Shown piece after piece: positions 35,901-43,246 of a DNA stretch of 64,000 nt (position 1 is its first letter; every line of letters begins with the position of its first letter). Under the pieces are notes generated by a model. That model made no database searches. It was not told the origin of the DNA and saw only the letters and a program-made list of their open reading frames with translations. The translations under genes and the position numbers were made by a program. Source of the stretch: Aralia elata (lineage: Eukaryota > Streptophyta > Magnoliopsida > Apiales > Araliaceae); the NCBI GenBank assembly GCA_034770075.1, contig CM068380.1, positions 23,552,638 through 23,616,637 of the forward strand, given 5' to 3'.

Positions 35901-36274
35901 ACCTTGCGGCCAACAAAAGGATGAGGAAAGACAAGGTCCTCATAGACGCAGTTATCGGCAATGAGAGGCTCCACCGAAGCGATATCACGGCCGTTGATTC
36001 CTCCGTAGAACTTCCTTACAACATTTGAAGCCGATTCCACTTCTAATTCTGATTCTAATTCTGTTGTTGTAATGTTTGTTGGGTTGCTGCAATTTAAGAC
36101 CCAATTCCATTTTCTTGTTCTTTGGCTATAACTGTTTGCGATTGCAGTGTTATGGCATTTGTGTTTGGATTTGATAATTGGGTTTGAAGAGAGACAAGGG
36201 GTGAGGCTTATTGTTTCAATTTTGACAAGTGGAGTGAGTGAAGAGGTGGTGGCTATGTTTATCACCACCATCAT
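23878..36274 (-). CDS. NTF2/SnoaL-like family protein, probably plastid-targeted (five exons)
   Basis: Coding exons, minus strand: 36274-35903, 30887-30773, 30660-30579, 24192-24141, 23940-23878; together 684 nt, 227 residues plus TGA. All four introns are GT-AG and the phases fit (0,1,2,0). The first 80 or so residues are Ser/Thr/Asn-rich with few acids, like a plastid transit peptide. From residue 82 the SnoaL/NTF2-like fold reads NVVRKFYGGINGRDIASVEP, FPHPFVGRK, AILEFFEKFNDSI, VGVTWHLEWKGKPFPFSRGC, YGRDIVEPAIKPGEAAL and RGVTWLLQQFPQLAERF. This matches my memory of a conserved plant family annotated as nuclear transport factor 2 (NTF2) family protein. The small-molecule or protein partner of this family is not known to me. 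No stop or frameshift was found, in contrast to all transposon genes around. The start is the first in-frame ATG (another follows at once); an upstream TTG is not used in plants. Confidence 0.88.
24141..24192 (-). CDS. Exon 4 of the NTF2/SnoaL-like gene
   Basis: 52 nt between acceptor CAAAACAG and donor GTATGTCT. Encodes YGRDIVEPAIKPGEAAL. It completes the split Ile codon of exon 3 and ends in phase 0. Confidence 0.87.
24193..25425. other. Intron 3, 3' part, without recognisable gene
   Basis: Non-coding intronic sequence of the minus-strand gene. A T-run followed by an A-run lies at 25167-25184 and could be the poly(A) end of the LINE that follows, but the distance to the last LINE motif is about 250 bp. 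Nothing else recognised. Confidence 0.4.
25426..26395 (-). pseudogene. LINE reverse transcriptase remnant (intron 3)
   Basis: Minus-strand motifs in the correct order for a plant L1-type LINE: SHLQLADDTIFLF (about 26240-26205), which holds the catalytic A-D-D box of RT; FPIPYLSFPLGGNPTSIAFW (26085-26025), the PLGG block; GFGNLVLKNVALVV and WLWRFSLYL (about 25770-25690); then HIHLWEDTWVDE (25535-25500), the start of the C-terminal zinc-binding region. Stops and frameshifts break it throughout. The 5' part, including the endonuclease, is absent; the upstream side is cut at 26395 by the copia LTR. It lies in the same orientation as the host gene. Confidence 0.8.
26396..26648 (+). mobile_element. 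5' LTR of the copia element (about 253 bp)
   Basis: Starts TGTTTTCGACGATG and ends CTCTTTAAACA, giving short inverted TGTTT..AAACA ends. A TATA box (CTATATAAACC, about 26587) lies 60 bp before the end. The primer-binding site follows 3 bp later. No 3' copy exists to confirm the left border. Confidence 0.65.
26652..26663 (+). promoter_or_regulatory. Primer-binding site of the copia element
   Basis: TGGTATCAAAGC, one mismatch from the initiator tRNA-Met site TGGTATCAGAGC. Confidence 0.85.
26963..28740 (+). pseudogene. Copia gag with CCHC knuckle, split by a hAT-type element
   Basis: Starts at ATG 26963 (MSGPSESS). Recognisable: VKFDGNNYLLWSQSMML (gag N-terminal domain), TAAEIWKAVKDTYF and LYELKKLVQEVKQRNKSVAY (27265-27390), FLMGLNREYDLISQNIL (27515-27565), and after the inserted element, CDYCGKLGHTRETC (about 28690-28731), a complete C-x2-C-x4-H-x4-C zinc knuckle. 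Two frameshifts lie before 27453 (the frame changes twice) and a TAG directly follows the knuckle. Gag would bind and package the element's RNA. Confidence 0.8.
27664..28624. mobile_element. Non-autonomous hAT-type element with 8-bp target duplication
   Basis: Flanked by identical 8-bp repeats TTCTGCAC (27656-27663 and 28625-28632), the usual hAT duplication length. The ends are TAGATGTGCAC and, inverted, TATGCATGCAT, a weak terminal inverted repeat. Both subterminal regions (about 150 bp each) are very GC-rich and crowded with GGCCTGG/GCCCGG words in opposite orientation, while the centre is AT-rich and codes for nothing. Removing it restores the gag order on either side. 961 bp long. Confidence 0.85.
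28741..29520 (+). pseudogene. Copia protease and GAG-pre-integrase region
   Basis: After a linker (28741-29035, with SKTELQQLVKDMIHM), the frame reads RWIIDSKATDHMTG near 29058. The protease site is normally D-S-G-A-T; here Gly is Lys, which would abolish activity. VKLADGSLSSISG follows, then a frameshift, LHVPNFSNNLLFISSIT (29231-29280) and CHRRLGHPPLSTLS (29465-29506), the His side of the integrase zinc-binding domain. Confidence 0.8.
29521..30228 (+). pseudogene. Copia integrase (decayed, truncated)
   Basis: CDTCVFAKQTK (about 29557) supplies the Cys pair of the HHCC domain. HSDAWGP (29650), FIDDFSK (29710), IRSDNCREY (29836) and TPAQNGVAERKK (29931-29965) carry the two catalytic Asp and the Glu of the DDE triad. 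MDVPPSYWSEAVLTATYLIN (30002) and IFGCVYFV follow. Frameshifts and a stop at 29521 break it. The sequence after 30228 no longer matches copia. Confidence 0.8.
30229..30578. other. Intron 3, 5' part, no gene
   Basis: Sequence between the copia truncation point and exon 3. No coding or repeat structure recognised. Confidence 0.4.
30579..30660 (-). CDS. Exon 3 of the NTF2/SnoaL-like gene
   Basis: 82 nt between acceptor ATAACAG and donor GTAAGTTA. Encodes EWKGKPFPFSRGC and YQLEVVNGQRKI. Ends in phase 2. Confidence 0.87.
30773..30887 (-). CDS. Exon 2 of the NTF2/SnoaL-like gene
   Basis: 115 nt between acceptor TTGCAG and donor GTATGATG. Starts GCTATCCTAGAA (AILE) and ends with the first base of the next codon (phase 1). 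The intron to exon 3 is only 112 bp. Confidence 0.87.
30888..31387. other. Intron 1, 3' part, no gene
   Basis: AT-rich intronic DNA of the minus-strand gene. No element recognised. Confidence 0.4.
31395..31755. mobile_element. Small hAT-like MITE with GCCTAGGCG motifs (intron 1)
   Basis: About 360 bp flanked by TTATATA on both sides (31388-31394 and 31756-31762). The ends GTGTTAAAAGTCGCTAG and, inverted, TTGTTCTAAAAATCCCTA are imperfect inverted repeats. Subterminal sequence has clustered CTAGGCG/GCCTAGG words (31405-31460 and 31660-31740) around an AT-rich core. No coding capacity. Confidence 0.6.
31763..32599. other. Intron 1, no gene
   Basis: Intronic DNA with short TG/TA simple repeats at 32290-32325. 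No element recognised with confidence. Confidence 0.35.
32600..34620 (-). pseudogene. LINE reverse transcriptase and C-terminal zinc domain (intron 1)
   Basis: Minus-strand motifs in order: FTPLLVNVLLRMLTSYEEG (about 34555-34500), LHFADHTILF (about 34425), the RT catalytic box with one Asp changed to His, FLGVPLGGHLSLRPFWYPVV and ARIEKVLDGW (34235-34135), then CLRTCSFDKWIWPFTLEPNS and LWQRMV (33897-33820), KVHSMVKAFVWSDVLKRRD (about 33400-33345), and CYMCKVK.ESTDHLLYHC (about 32885-32830), the Cys/His knuckle of the zf-RVT domain. Broken by several stops. This is a more complete copy than the LINE at 25.4-26.4 kb. It has the same orientation as the host gene. Confidence 0.82.
34621..35902. 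other. Intron 1, 5' part, no gene
   Basis: AT-rich, no coding potential. 34975-35095 contains an imperfect inverted repeat: 'attggacattagtgtatttgaatta' near 34985 is mirrored by 'ttcaaatacacttatgtctaat' near 35060, around a short centre with TGACCCC. It could be a small MITE; the ends were not resolved. Confidence 0.4.
35903..36274 (-). CDS. Exon 1 of the NTF2/SnoaL-like gene
   Basis: 372 nt, 124 codons, from ATG at 36274-36272 to GGCCGCAAG, then the donor GTATATGG. Encodes the probable transit peptide and the first part of the fold. Ends in phase 0. Confidence 0.85.
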
Positions 36275-37919
36275 GATCAATGATGAATCCCCAAGATAGA
36301 TAATAAAATAAACCCAGCTGACCCTCGAACAAATGAGTTATTTTGAATTGGAGTCTATACTAGTGGTCTCTCTCACCACCAGTAGACATCAAAATTATTT
36401 TATTTAAGTTCACAGTTCGAATATACCCAATAGCAGATTAGCAGTTAAAAAATTTATATAATTAATTAATTTTAAAATTAATCAAGACCCTACACGTTCG
36501 TTTCCAAAATTATCCCTAAAACTCTAAAATAAAATATATATTTAGAATCAAATTATAATAAAATAAAATAAAATAGGTTCGAAAAAACAAAATTAAAAAC
36601 GTTATTTTGACTCGTACTCTACCTATATTCCTAGCCAAAAAAATTTCTCAGAATCAACTTTATTTTATTTTTCGATAAAAATGCTGCATCAGCTTCTTGC
36701 TAACGTCATTAGGATATGGACCACCAAATGCCACAGGGACGTGACTGCGGCGGTTTTCTTACAGCCAACTGCTTGACCAAGCCGCTGCGAGCAAGACACG
36801 AGTGAACCAATACGAGTACATTTATGTGGCGTATTATTACACTTACAAAAAAATCTTAACAAATTTTTTTTTATAAAACAATGTGTCAAAATATATTTGA
36901 CAAATAATTCATTATATAGGAATGAGTCTCATAATTATAATCAATCAAAAACATATATGCTATTTTGTATTTTTTTTTAAATCATTCTTTAATAAATATA
37001 GTATTATGGATTTATGTATACATTCAATTTCACTTTTAATATATGTTAAAAAAAATTACTAAAAGTATTTCTTTCTAATCTTTCAATAACATTTTATCTC
37101 TTCTCTCTCTACTAATATTATTTTACCTTTTTATCTTTGTGTATATCTTTTAATATAAAATTAAATGTACACATAAATATATTCGTAAGACATAAATTGA
37201 GGTTAAAGAAGTACGCTACTCTACTATGGTCCCTTATTTTGTGCACCATTCTTTAGGTTCAGGGAAAAAGTTGCCTTAGGGTTCGGGGTTGCTCAGGCTA
37301 TCTTGAGATTTTTGAATTTTTTTTAAGTCTCTAAAATTTTAAAATTTTTGTTTCATGTCACCTAAAAATTATGAGAAAAAAACGTGTATATAATATTCTT
37401 TGAAAAATATATAAGAAATTATTTCTTCAGTTTCAAATTAAGTCTTACTTTAATTTTTTTAAAAGTATATTTGAAATATGAGCAAATTCATAAAATATAT
37501 ATCACTCCTCACATTTTTTTTAGCTTTATTATATGAATTTTAAGTTTATGGTCTCTTTTTACTTTACTTTGTGTAGTATAAAAGATCTATATATGCTACA
37601 ATACAAAAAGTATTCTTTTTTCAAACATAATATATAAAATTGTCCACAAAATTTGTTCTTTCAGACTTTACTAAATTATTCAGAACCTTGTAATATTATG
37701 TTCTGACCCTCCCAAAAAAAAATATAATTATACATTCTAAAAAAAATTATATGATCATACATATTGTGCATTATGGAATTGTACTGTGCAAAATAAATAA
37801 TTATACTTCGTGTACGCATTAACAACTACGGTTGACGTAATAATATTAACTTGACGTCACGTTGGTCTTTATGATTTCTGTTGAAGCAGTTCCAAGTTTT
37901 AGAACCAACAAAATATATA
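36275..37919. other. 5' flank and presumed promoter of the NTF2-like gene
   Basis: Non-coding DNA upstream of the minus-strand ATG. The first 300 bp (36275-36600) should contain the promoter; no canonical TATA box stands out. A GC-richer stretch at 36700-36800 interrupts very AT-rich sequence. 36555-36575 has AAATA repeats. Nothing else recognised. Confidence 0.4.
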
Positions 37920-38178
37920 CTCCCTCCGTCCCAAATTAATTACTTTTTTAGAACTTTTTAAAGTTAAATTGACTATTTTTAAAATTAATAATTAAGCATA
38001 TGTAAATATATTTCTAAAATTATAAAAATTGAAATTAGTAATAAAATTGTATATACTTTCTTTTAGTTATAATATCTTCACCTATATGTTAGCAAAAATA
38101 GTAAAAAGATTAGTTTTAAAAATAGTCAATTTAACTTTTTTAGGTCAAAATTGAGTAATTAATTTGAGACGGAGGGAG
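37920..38178. mobile_element. Stowaway-type MITE (Tc1/mariner)
   Basis: Perfectly typical terminal inverted repeats: CTCCCTCCGTCCCAAATTAA at 37920 and its counterpart ending TTTGAGACGGAGGGAG at 38178, flanked by TA on both sides (37918-37919, 38179-38180). 259 bp, no coding capacity. The inner arms (AAAGTTAAATTGACTATTTT and its inverse) extend the hairpin. Confidence 0.95.
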
Positions 38179-38203
38179 TAAAAATAAAAAGGCAATTTGA
38201 ACT

Positions 38204-38485
38204 TAGGGATACAAAGAAGGCTTGAACAAGTAGGGTTAAAGTTGGCACAGCATGCTTTGGTAGAAAATTGAACCAGCCCGTCCCCAATCTTTTATGTGGT
38301 TGGATGGGTCAAACATCTGAACTGTTGAATTGACTCGGTGTAAACAATAACTTGAATTGGGCCGAGTCAGAATTAGAACCAACCCAACCCACTCGACTAG
38401 CCTTAGGGTCAGCACTGGGTTCACATGAACCGGACCGGACTCATTTGTTTGAAAACCGGCCTAATGCAGCCAAATTGCATCCCTA
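38204..38485. mobile_element. Small hAT-like non-autonomous element
   Basis: Ends TAGGGATACAA (38204) and inverted TAGGGATGCAA (38485) differ at one base. Flanks TTTGAACT (38196-38203) and TTTGAAGA (38486-38493) agree at six of eight positions, as for a decayed hAT duplication. The interior has GGGCCGAG and GAACCGGACCGG clusters. 282 bp, non-coding. Confidence 0.65.
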
Positions 38486-38535
38486 TTTGAAGAAAGTCGC
38501 GAGTAAAGATGAGGTTAAATAAAAATTTCTTATAA

Positions 38536-38809
38536 AGGAAACTGGATGTCAGCTCTCCTGTTCCTATTCTTATTTACGTGGTAAACAAACCACATCATAT
38601 AAGAATCAATCGTTTTAGCCTGAAAGCAATAAACCAGAGCAAAGTCCCTCTTTCCCGTTCTTGTTCCACTTGTATAACTTTATTGTGGCTTTTCATGGCA
38701 GTTTCCTCTTTTGAATATAACAAATAAACAATTGCAAAATTGCTAGGGATCGAATTTCATTTTCATGGAGTTATGAGTAATTCTTTATCAATCTCTCCTT
38801 ATTACTTCT
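38536..38809. repeat. Duplicated host segment, copy A, left half
   Basis: Matches 57691-57957: 'gttcctattctta', 'aaagtccctc', 'gttccactt', 'aatataacaaataaac', 'gctagggat', 'ctctatcaatctct-type' and 'ttattacttct'. The Ty3 element at 38810 splits copy A; its right half resumes at 56527. Function of the segment unknown. Confidence 0.85.
38805..38809. repeat. Target-site duplication CTTCT, left copy
   Basis: Identical to 56527-56531. The empty paralogous site at 57953-57957 has this pentamer once. Confidence 0.92.
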
Positions 38810-39349
38810 TGTTGGGGCGTGATTTATTAGGCCCAAATGTTATGGTGATTTATTAGGTCCAATTGATATGGTAAGTTATTGGGCCCTGACGATATGGTGG
38901 GTTATGACCCACGTGAGGGAAAACCTCCCCATGTGGGGGTCCTTTGTAGCAGTTGGAACAGTTAAATATCTGAAATCCCTTTTCCCAAAGGTATATGTCA
39001 GGATATAATTCGGCACCCCTTTGCTTAAAGTAGATTTAGTCAAATCCTATTAAGGAATCTGACCTAATAAGGAATCCTACCTACTACCCGGGGATAAGCA
39101 TGACGTTGGCAAGGTGCGACTTCTATAAATACAAGACTAAAACTCCATTTCAAAGGTAATTATCACTTTATAGCACTAGAGCATCAAGCCTCCATTGTTA
39201 AAACCTTATTCAGCTTGTACTTATTCTCACACCGGAGCTATCCCCCAGTGAATAAAACCGCCAGACTCTCTGAGTATGGTTTCGTTTTCTGTGCAGGATG
39301 GGACGCGCTTTTGGTGATTCAGGCGCGTGGACGAATCTTGGCGTTAACA
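38810..39349 (+). mobile_element. 5' LTR of the Tat-type element (540 bp)
   Basis: TGTTGGGGCGTG...GGCGTTAACA. TATA box CTATAAATA at 39123-39131. Hand comparison with the 3' LTR shows roughly 45-55 differences over 540 bp, mostly transitions. The base after the LTR is T, then TGGCTCTAGAATGAGG, which would be the primer-binding site; the tRNA was not identified. Confidence 0.92.
39123..39131 (+). promoter_or_regulatory. TATA box of the Tat-type 5' LTR
   Basis: CTATAAATA, conserved at the same place in the 3' LTR (56301-56309). It would drive the genomic transcript; the start would be near 39155. Confidence 0.6.
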
Positions 39350-39417
39350 TTGGCTCTAGAATGAGGGCTTTTAGTGCTTGGTAGTTTTCAATCACTTGAA
39401 ATTTTTTTATTGTAATA

Positions 39418-41319
39418 ATGGTGTCGAATAAGTTAAAAACGGTCTCAGCACATGGGGAATCCACCACTAGCCTTTCTCAACCTAGAGGTTCGGTTAGGGA
39501 TAGACTGGGACCATCAAAAAGCCTATCAGATCGGCTGGGCCCCCAAAGCCATTCGGTGGGCCCAACCAAGCCACGGACAACGATTGTTAGGAGAAAATTG
39601 TTTTCGACCACCCAAAAAAGGCCACGGCGTGACAACCATGCCGAAGACCGAAATTCTAGGTCGGGTCAGAGTCAGGATGAAAGGGAGACAATCATTGCTA
39701 GAAGGGCGCAGTGCCGTAAAAACACTGTAGATGCCATATGCCTTCACCAAATAGAGTTGGAGAAATAATTGGCGTCTCTACTAGAGGAAGGGGAAGCTTC
39801 CTCCAGTTGTCATCGGCGTCGGGAAGTATCGTTAGGGCACCAGTCCAAGACACATCGTTCGGACGGCTCTTGGCATGATGGGAGCAGGCATCAGAGCCGC
39901 TCTCAGGAGAGGGTCAGGCGACGAAGTCGATCCCAGGAGAGGGTTAGACGGTGAAGCCGATCCCAGGAGAGGAGTAGGCATCAGATCCGCTCTCAGGAGA
40001 GGGTCAGGCGACGAAGTCGATCCCAAGAGAGGAGCAGGCCTAGAAGCCGCTCGCAAGAGAGGGTCAGGCGACGAAGCCGATCCTAGGAGAGGAACAGGCC
40101 TAGAAACCGCTCTTAGGAAAGGAATAGGCACATAAGCCATTCCCGGGAGGCCAACAGTGAAGGCATTGGAAGATCCGAACATAGAAGACGGGCGGCCTCT
40201 CCAGTTTAGGTTCGGGGCAAGCATGAGTCGTGCCACCAAACAAGAGACCCCGAGGCATTAGCCTGGAGAATTACGGAGCTTGAGGAGATGCTCGCAACAG
40301 TCAATCAGGAGGAGATTTTGATTGACCCAACATCACCGTTTTCACCGGAGATTGATCGGGTTTGGGCTGATCCTAGTAAAAAGGCCCCTCACATGGAGAG
40401 TTTTGATGGATTAGGGGATCCTTATGATCATAGTCAGGCTTACGACTGGCTGATGAAATACTATGATTACTCCGATGCGGCTAAGTATCAGATGGTCATT
40501 TCCACTTTGAGGAAGGAGGCTCGACAATGGATGATGTCTCTAGGCCCAAACTCAATATTATCTTGGAAGGAACTTTGCGACAAGTTCCATAGTCGCTTTG
40601 GAAGTAACAAAAGGAGAGGGAAGCCTACTGCTTCTCTGATGCAGATAAGACAATATTCAAACGAGTCTTTGGGCCAATATGTGAAACAGTTCCGAGAAGC
40701 AGTTGGTGCGGTGACCGACCTGAACGATCCCCAGGCCCTCGGTTACTTCAGTATGGGGTTAGACATAGTAAAGTCTAAAAAACTAGTAAAGGACGTGATG
40801 TTCAACGCCTAGAAGAGTTTGGCGGAGGCATACGATAGGGCCGAAGGTTTTATCATAGTTAAGGAAGCAATGGGAAGTTTGAAGCCGAATATGTCATTAT
40901 CGAAGAAGCCAAAAGATCGGGATAGAAACAGTTATCCTCAGTCAGGCAATAATAATAAGATGGACGTATGGCCGAAGAAGAATTTTAATGGGGGGTCAGG
41001 AGGAGGTCGTCCACCCTTCCCGAACCGAAAGGTCGAGAAGGTGTATACCTGCCTGAACACTGATCGGGCAATGATATTGGAGCATATAAAGAATCAACCT
41101 TATTTTATGCCATGCCCAAACAACGCCCATCCAAATCGGGGGAATCAGAACAAATATTGTGAATACCCCCAGACATCTAGACACTCCACCGAAGATTGCC
41201 AAAACCTAAAGGAATTAATTGAGAAGAATGTACAGAATGAAGAGTTGATTCAATACGTCGTTGGGCGAGGGGGATCAAGAAGAACGACGAACAACAATAA
41301 CATCGAGTCGAACCCCTAA
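39418..41319 (+). pseudogene. Ty3 (Tat-type) gag with SR-like repeats, decayed
   Basis: One frame from ATG 39418 (MVSNKLKTVSAHGES) to 41319, interrupted by stops at about 39766, 39952, 40084, 40114, 40207 and 40810; the latter four are TAG in positions where CAG would fit. The N-terminal part is Arg/Ser-rich, including a decapeptide repeat (39896-40140). The Retrotrans_gag domain follows: MESFDGLGDPYDH, LRKEARQWMMSLGPNSILSW, LCDKFHSRFGSNKRR, LMQIRQYSNESLGQYVKQF (40390-40710). Near 41150 a Cys/His segment (YCEYPQTSRHSTEDCQNLKE) matches the atypical knuckle of Tat/Athila gag. Gag forms the particle and binds RNA. Confidence 0.85.
39896..40145 (+). repeat. 30-bp tandem repeats encoding an SR-rich decapeptide
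   Basis: About eight units of the type AGCCGCTCTCAGGAGAGG plus GTCAGGCGACGA, alternating two variants, encode SRSQERVRRR and SRSQERSRHQ/SRSQERSRPR. Basic RS repeats resemble those of RNA-binding SR proteins. Later units have decayed by CAG to TAG changes. Confidence 0.9.
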
Positions 41320-41352
41320 ACTCAACCCATACAGGCTCTAACAGTTCGGGGG

Positions 41353-42060
41353 GTGGTTGATGTAATAACTGGTGGTTCAGTTGGGAAGGTAACAGGAAAG
41401 AAAAGACGTGGAGTACTAGACTCGGTTATGACCGTGTCTGAACAACCTGCCAGGAGGGAGCAGTTGTACCCTGGCACGGTGATCTCCTTCGCTGATGAGG
41501 ATTACCCATTGGAGCCTGTTGAGCCACAGGAAGGGGCGTTGGTTATTACTGCCCAAGTCGGATCCATGGATATGAGGTGAATCATGATTGACAAAGGCTC
41601 CTTGGTCGATATACTGTATGCTTACGCTTATCAAAAGCTAGATTTGGGAGGAAGGAAAATGGAGGTCGGGCAGGAGCTTTCGTTGTACGGGTTCGACAAT
41701 GATCCAGTTCGGGTAACAAGGACCATTGAGTTGCTAGTCATCTTTGGGACGGCTCCTCAACAGGTAGAGGTCAATGTCAGGTTCTTCGTTGTCCATGTGG
41801 ATTCGGCTTACAATGTTATTCTGGGGAGGCCGACATTAATGGCGCTGCAAGCGGTGACCTCCATCCCACACTTTAAGATAAAGTTCCCTACGATGAACGG
41901 GGTTGGCCAAGTCAGAGGGGATCTGGACCTGGCTCGGAGATGCTATAGAAATTTGTTAATATCTTCGGTTGTTGGCAAAAGCAGACTGGCAATTGAGGTT
42001 GAACCATTTACCGAAGGGAATACGAAACCTCTCACATTACCGGCTGAAGAGACCGAGGAC
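41353..42060 (+). pseudogene. Ty3 (Tat-type) aspartic protease, decayed
   Basis: ATG 41353 opens a linker (VISFADEDYPLEP, ALVITAQVGSMDMR) with a TGA at 41578-41580. IMIDKGSLVDILY follows: the family motif is D-T/S-G-S-S-D-I-L, so the catalytic triad D-T-G is D-K-G here (41590-41598). Later blocks fit Tat protease: VRFFVVHVDSAYNVILGRPT, LQAVTSIPHFKIKFPT and GVGQVRGDLDLARRCY (to about 41945). The change in the active site means it could not cleave. Confidence 0.82.
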
Positions 42061-42588
42061 ATTGAGCTAATCCCAGGGAACAAGGAAAAGACTATAAAGA
42101 TTGGTTCGGGGTTGCAAGAGCCATTCAGGATGGGGTTGATCGACCTGCTCTGGGTGTATGCGGATATCTTTGCCTGGGATTGGGGAGGAAGTTATTGTGC
42201 ACAAGCTGAACATAGACCCCACCAAAAAGTCAGTTCGATAGAAGAGGAGGATCTTCGCCCCAAAACGGCAAAAAATTATTGATGATGAGGTGACCAAGTT
42301 GTTAGCGGCCGACTTTATTTATGAGATCGACTACCTCGAATAGTTTGCGAATGTGGTACTGGTTCGGAAGTAAAACAGGAAATGGCGGATTTGCATCGAC
42401 TATACGGACTTAAGCAAATCTTATCCAAAGGATTTCTACCCACTTCCGCATATTGATTAGTTGATCGATGCCACATCGGGGTATGCATCGTTGAGTTTCA
42501 TGGATGCCTTTTCGGGATACAATCAGATTTCAATGTGTAAGAAAGATATCCCGAAGACGACCTTTATCACACTTCGGGTGATCTACGC
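42061..42588 (+). pseudogene. Ty3 reverse transcriptase, N-terminal half
   Basis: After LIDLLWVYADIFAWD (42136-42180) a frameshift follows, then IIDDEVTKLLAADFIYEIDY (about 42279-42340), NGKWRICIDYTDLSKSYPKD (42381-42430), FYPLPHI and LSFMDAFSGYNQI (42492-42530), where the first catalytic Asp lies. KTTFITLRVIYA ends at 42588, exactly where the nested element begins; the domain resumes at 50593. Stops near 42343, 42371 and 42458. Confidence 0.85.
42584..42588. repeat. Target-site duplication TACGC, left copy
   Basis: Pairs with TATGC at 50593-50597; one C to T difference. Confidence 0.8.
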
Positions 42589-43246
42589 TGTTAGAAATCT
42601 GCATGAGATCGTTAAGTCCATTCTCATAGGGGGAGAATGTTATAAAATCTACATGAGATTACCATTATTCATTATATGTGATTTAATTGATGACAAAATG
42701 ATAAGAAGAACATTCATATTGTAAAAGCCCTATAAAGTCCTTAATGAAATATATATGTACAAGGACTTAGAATGAAAAGATCAAATATGCTAGGCTGATC
42801 TAAGCTGAATTAATATCTATCTGATCAAAGCATGTTTGTAATATTGAGTATTGTAAAGTCTTTAAATGAATTTGATGTACAAGGACTTAGAATAGAAAAA
42901 GATCAAACTTGTTAGGTTGATCTTATGAGCTGAAATGATATATGTATAAGCAAAGGCCAAACTGACCGTTGAGTACCACACAAAGTATCCAGTGAAGGAT
43001 CGTAGAGCAGACAGCCAGCTTAGAGTTCAGTCAGTTTAAAAGTACGCAGAGTCTGTCAAACAAACGTAGAGTGAGGCTCGACCAGTCACAGAGCTCTCTC
43101 AGCATCGTAGAGTTGGGCCAAGCATACACAGAGTTTCATCTCGATATCGTAGAGTAACTATGGCATGATCAAAGAACAGACGTAGAGTTGAGCATGTCAT
43201 CACAGAGCTTGCAAGGCAAACATAGAGTTGATCTTGTCATCGCAGA
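42589..43246 (+). mobile_element. 5' LTR remnant of the nested sirevirus
   Basis: Matches the first part of the 3' LTR (47480-48173) closely, with TGTTAGAAATCTGCATGAGA against TGTTGGAAATCTGCATGAGA. The match stops abruptly near GTCATCGCAGA at about 43246. It lacks the long (AT)n run of the 3' LTR. Confidence 0.88.

Noticed and set aside
36275..36283. Upstream TTG (36280) as the start of the NTF2-like protein
   Set aside because: Plant nuclear genes start at ATG almost always; the ATG at 36274 is in frame and adjacent.
36689..36889. Minus-strand short frame upstream of the host gene
   Set aside because: No similarity, no splice or start support, and it lies in an AT-rich flank.
39832..40239. 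Minus-strand 135-codon frame with repeated RPVPLLGSASSPDP
   Set aside because: It is the antisense reading of the 30-bp SR-type repeats in gag. No start context or splice signals; a shadow.
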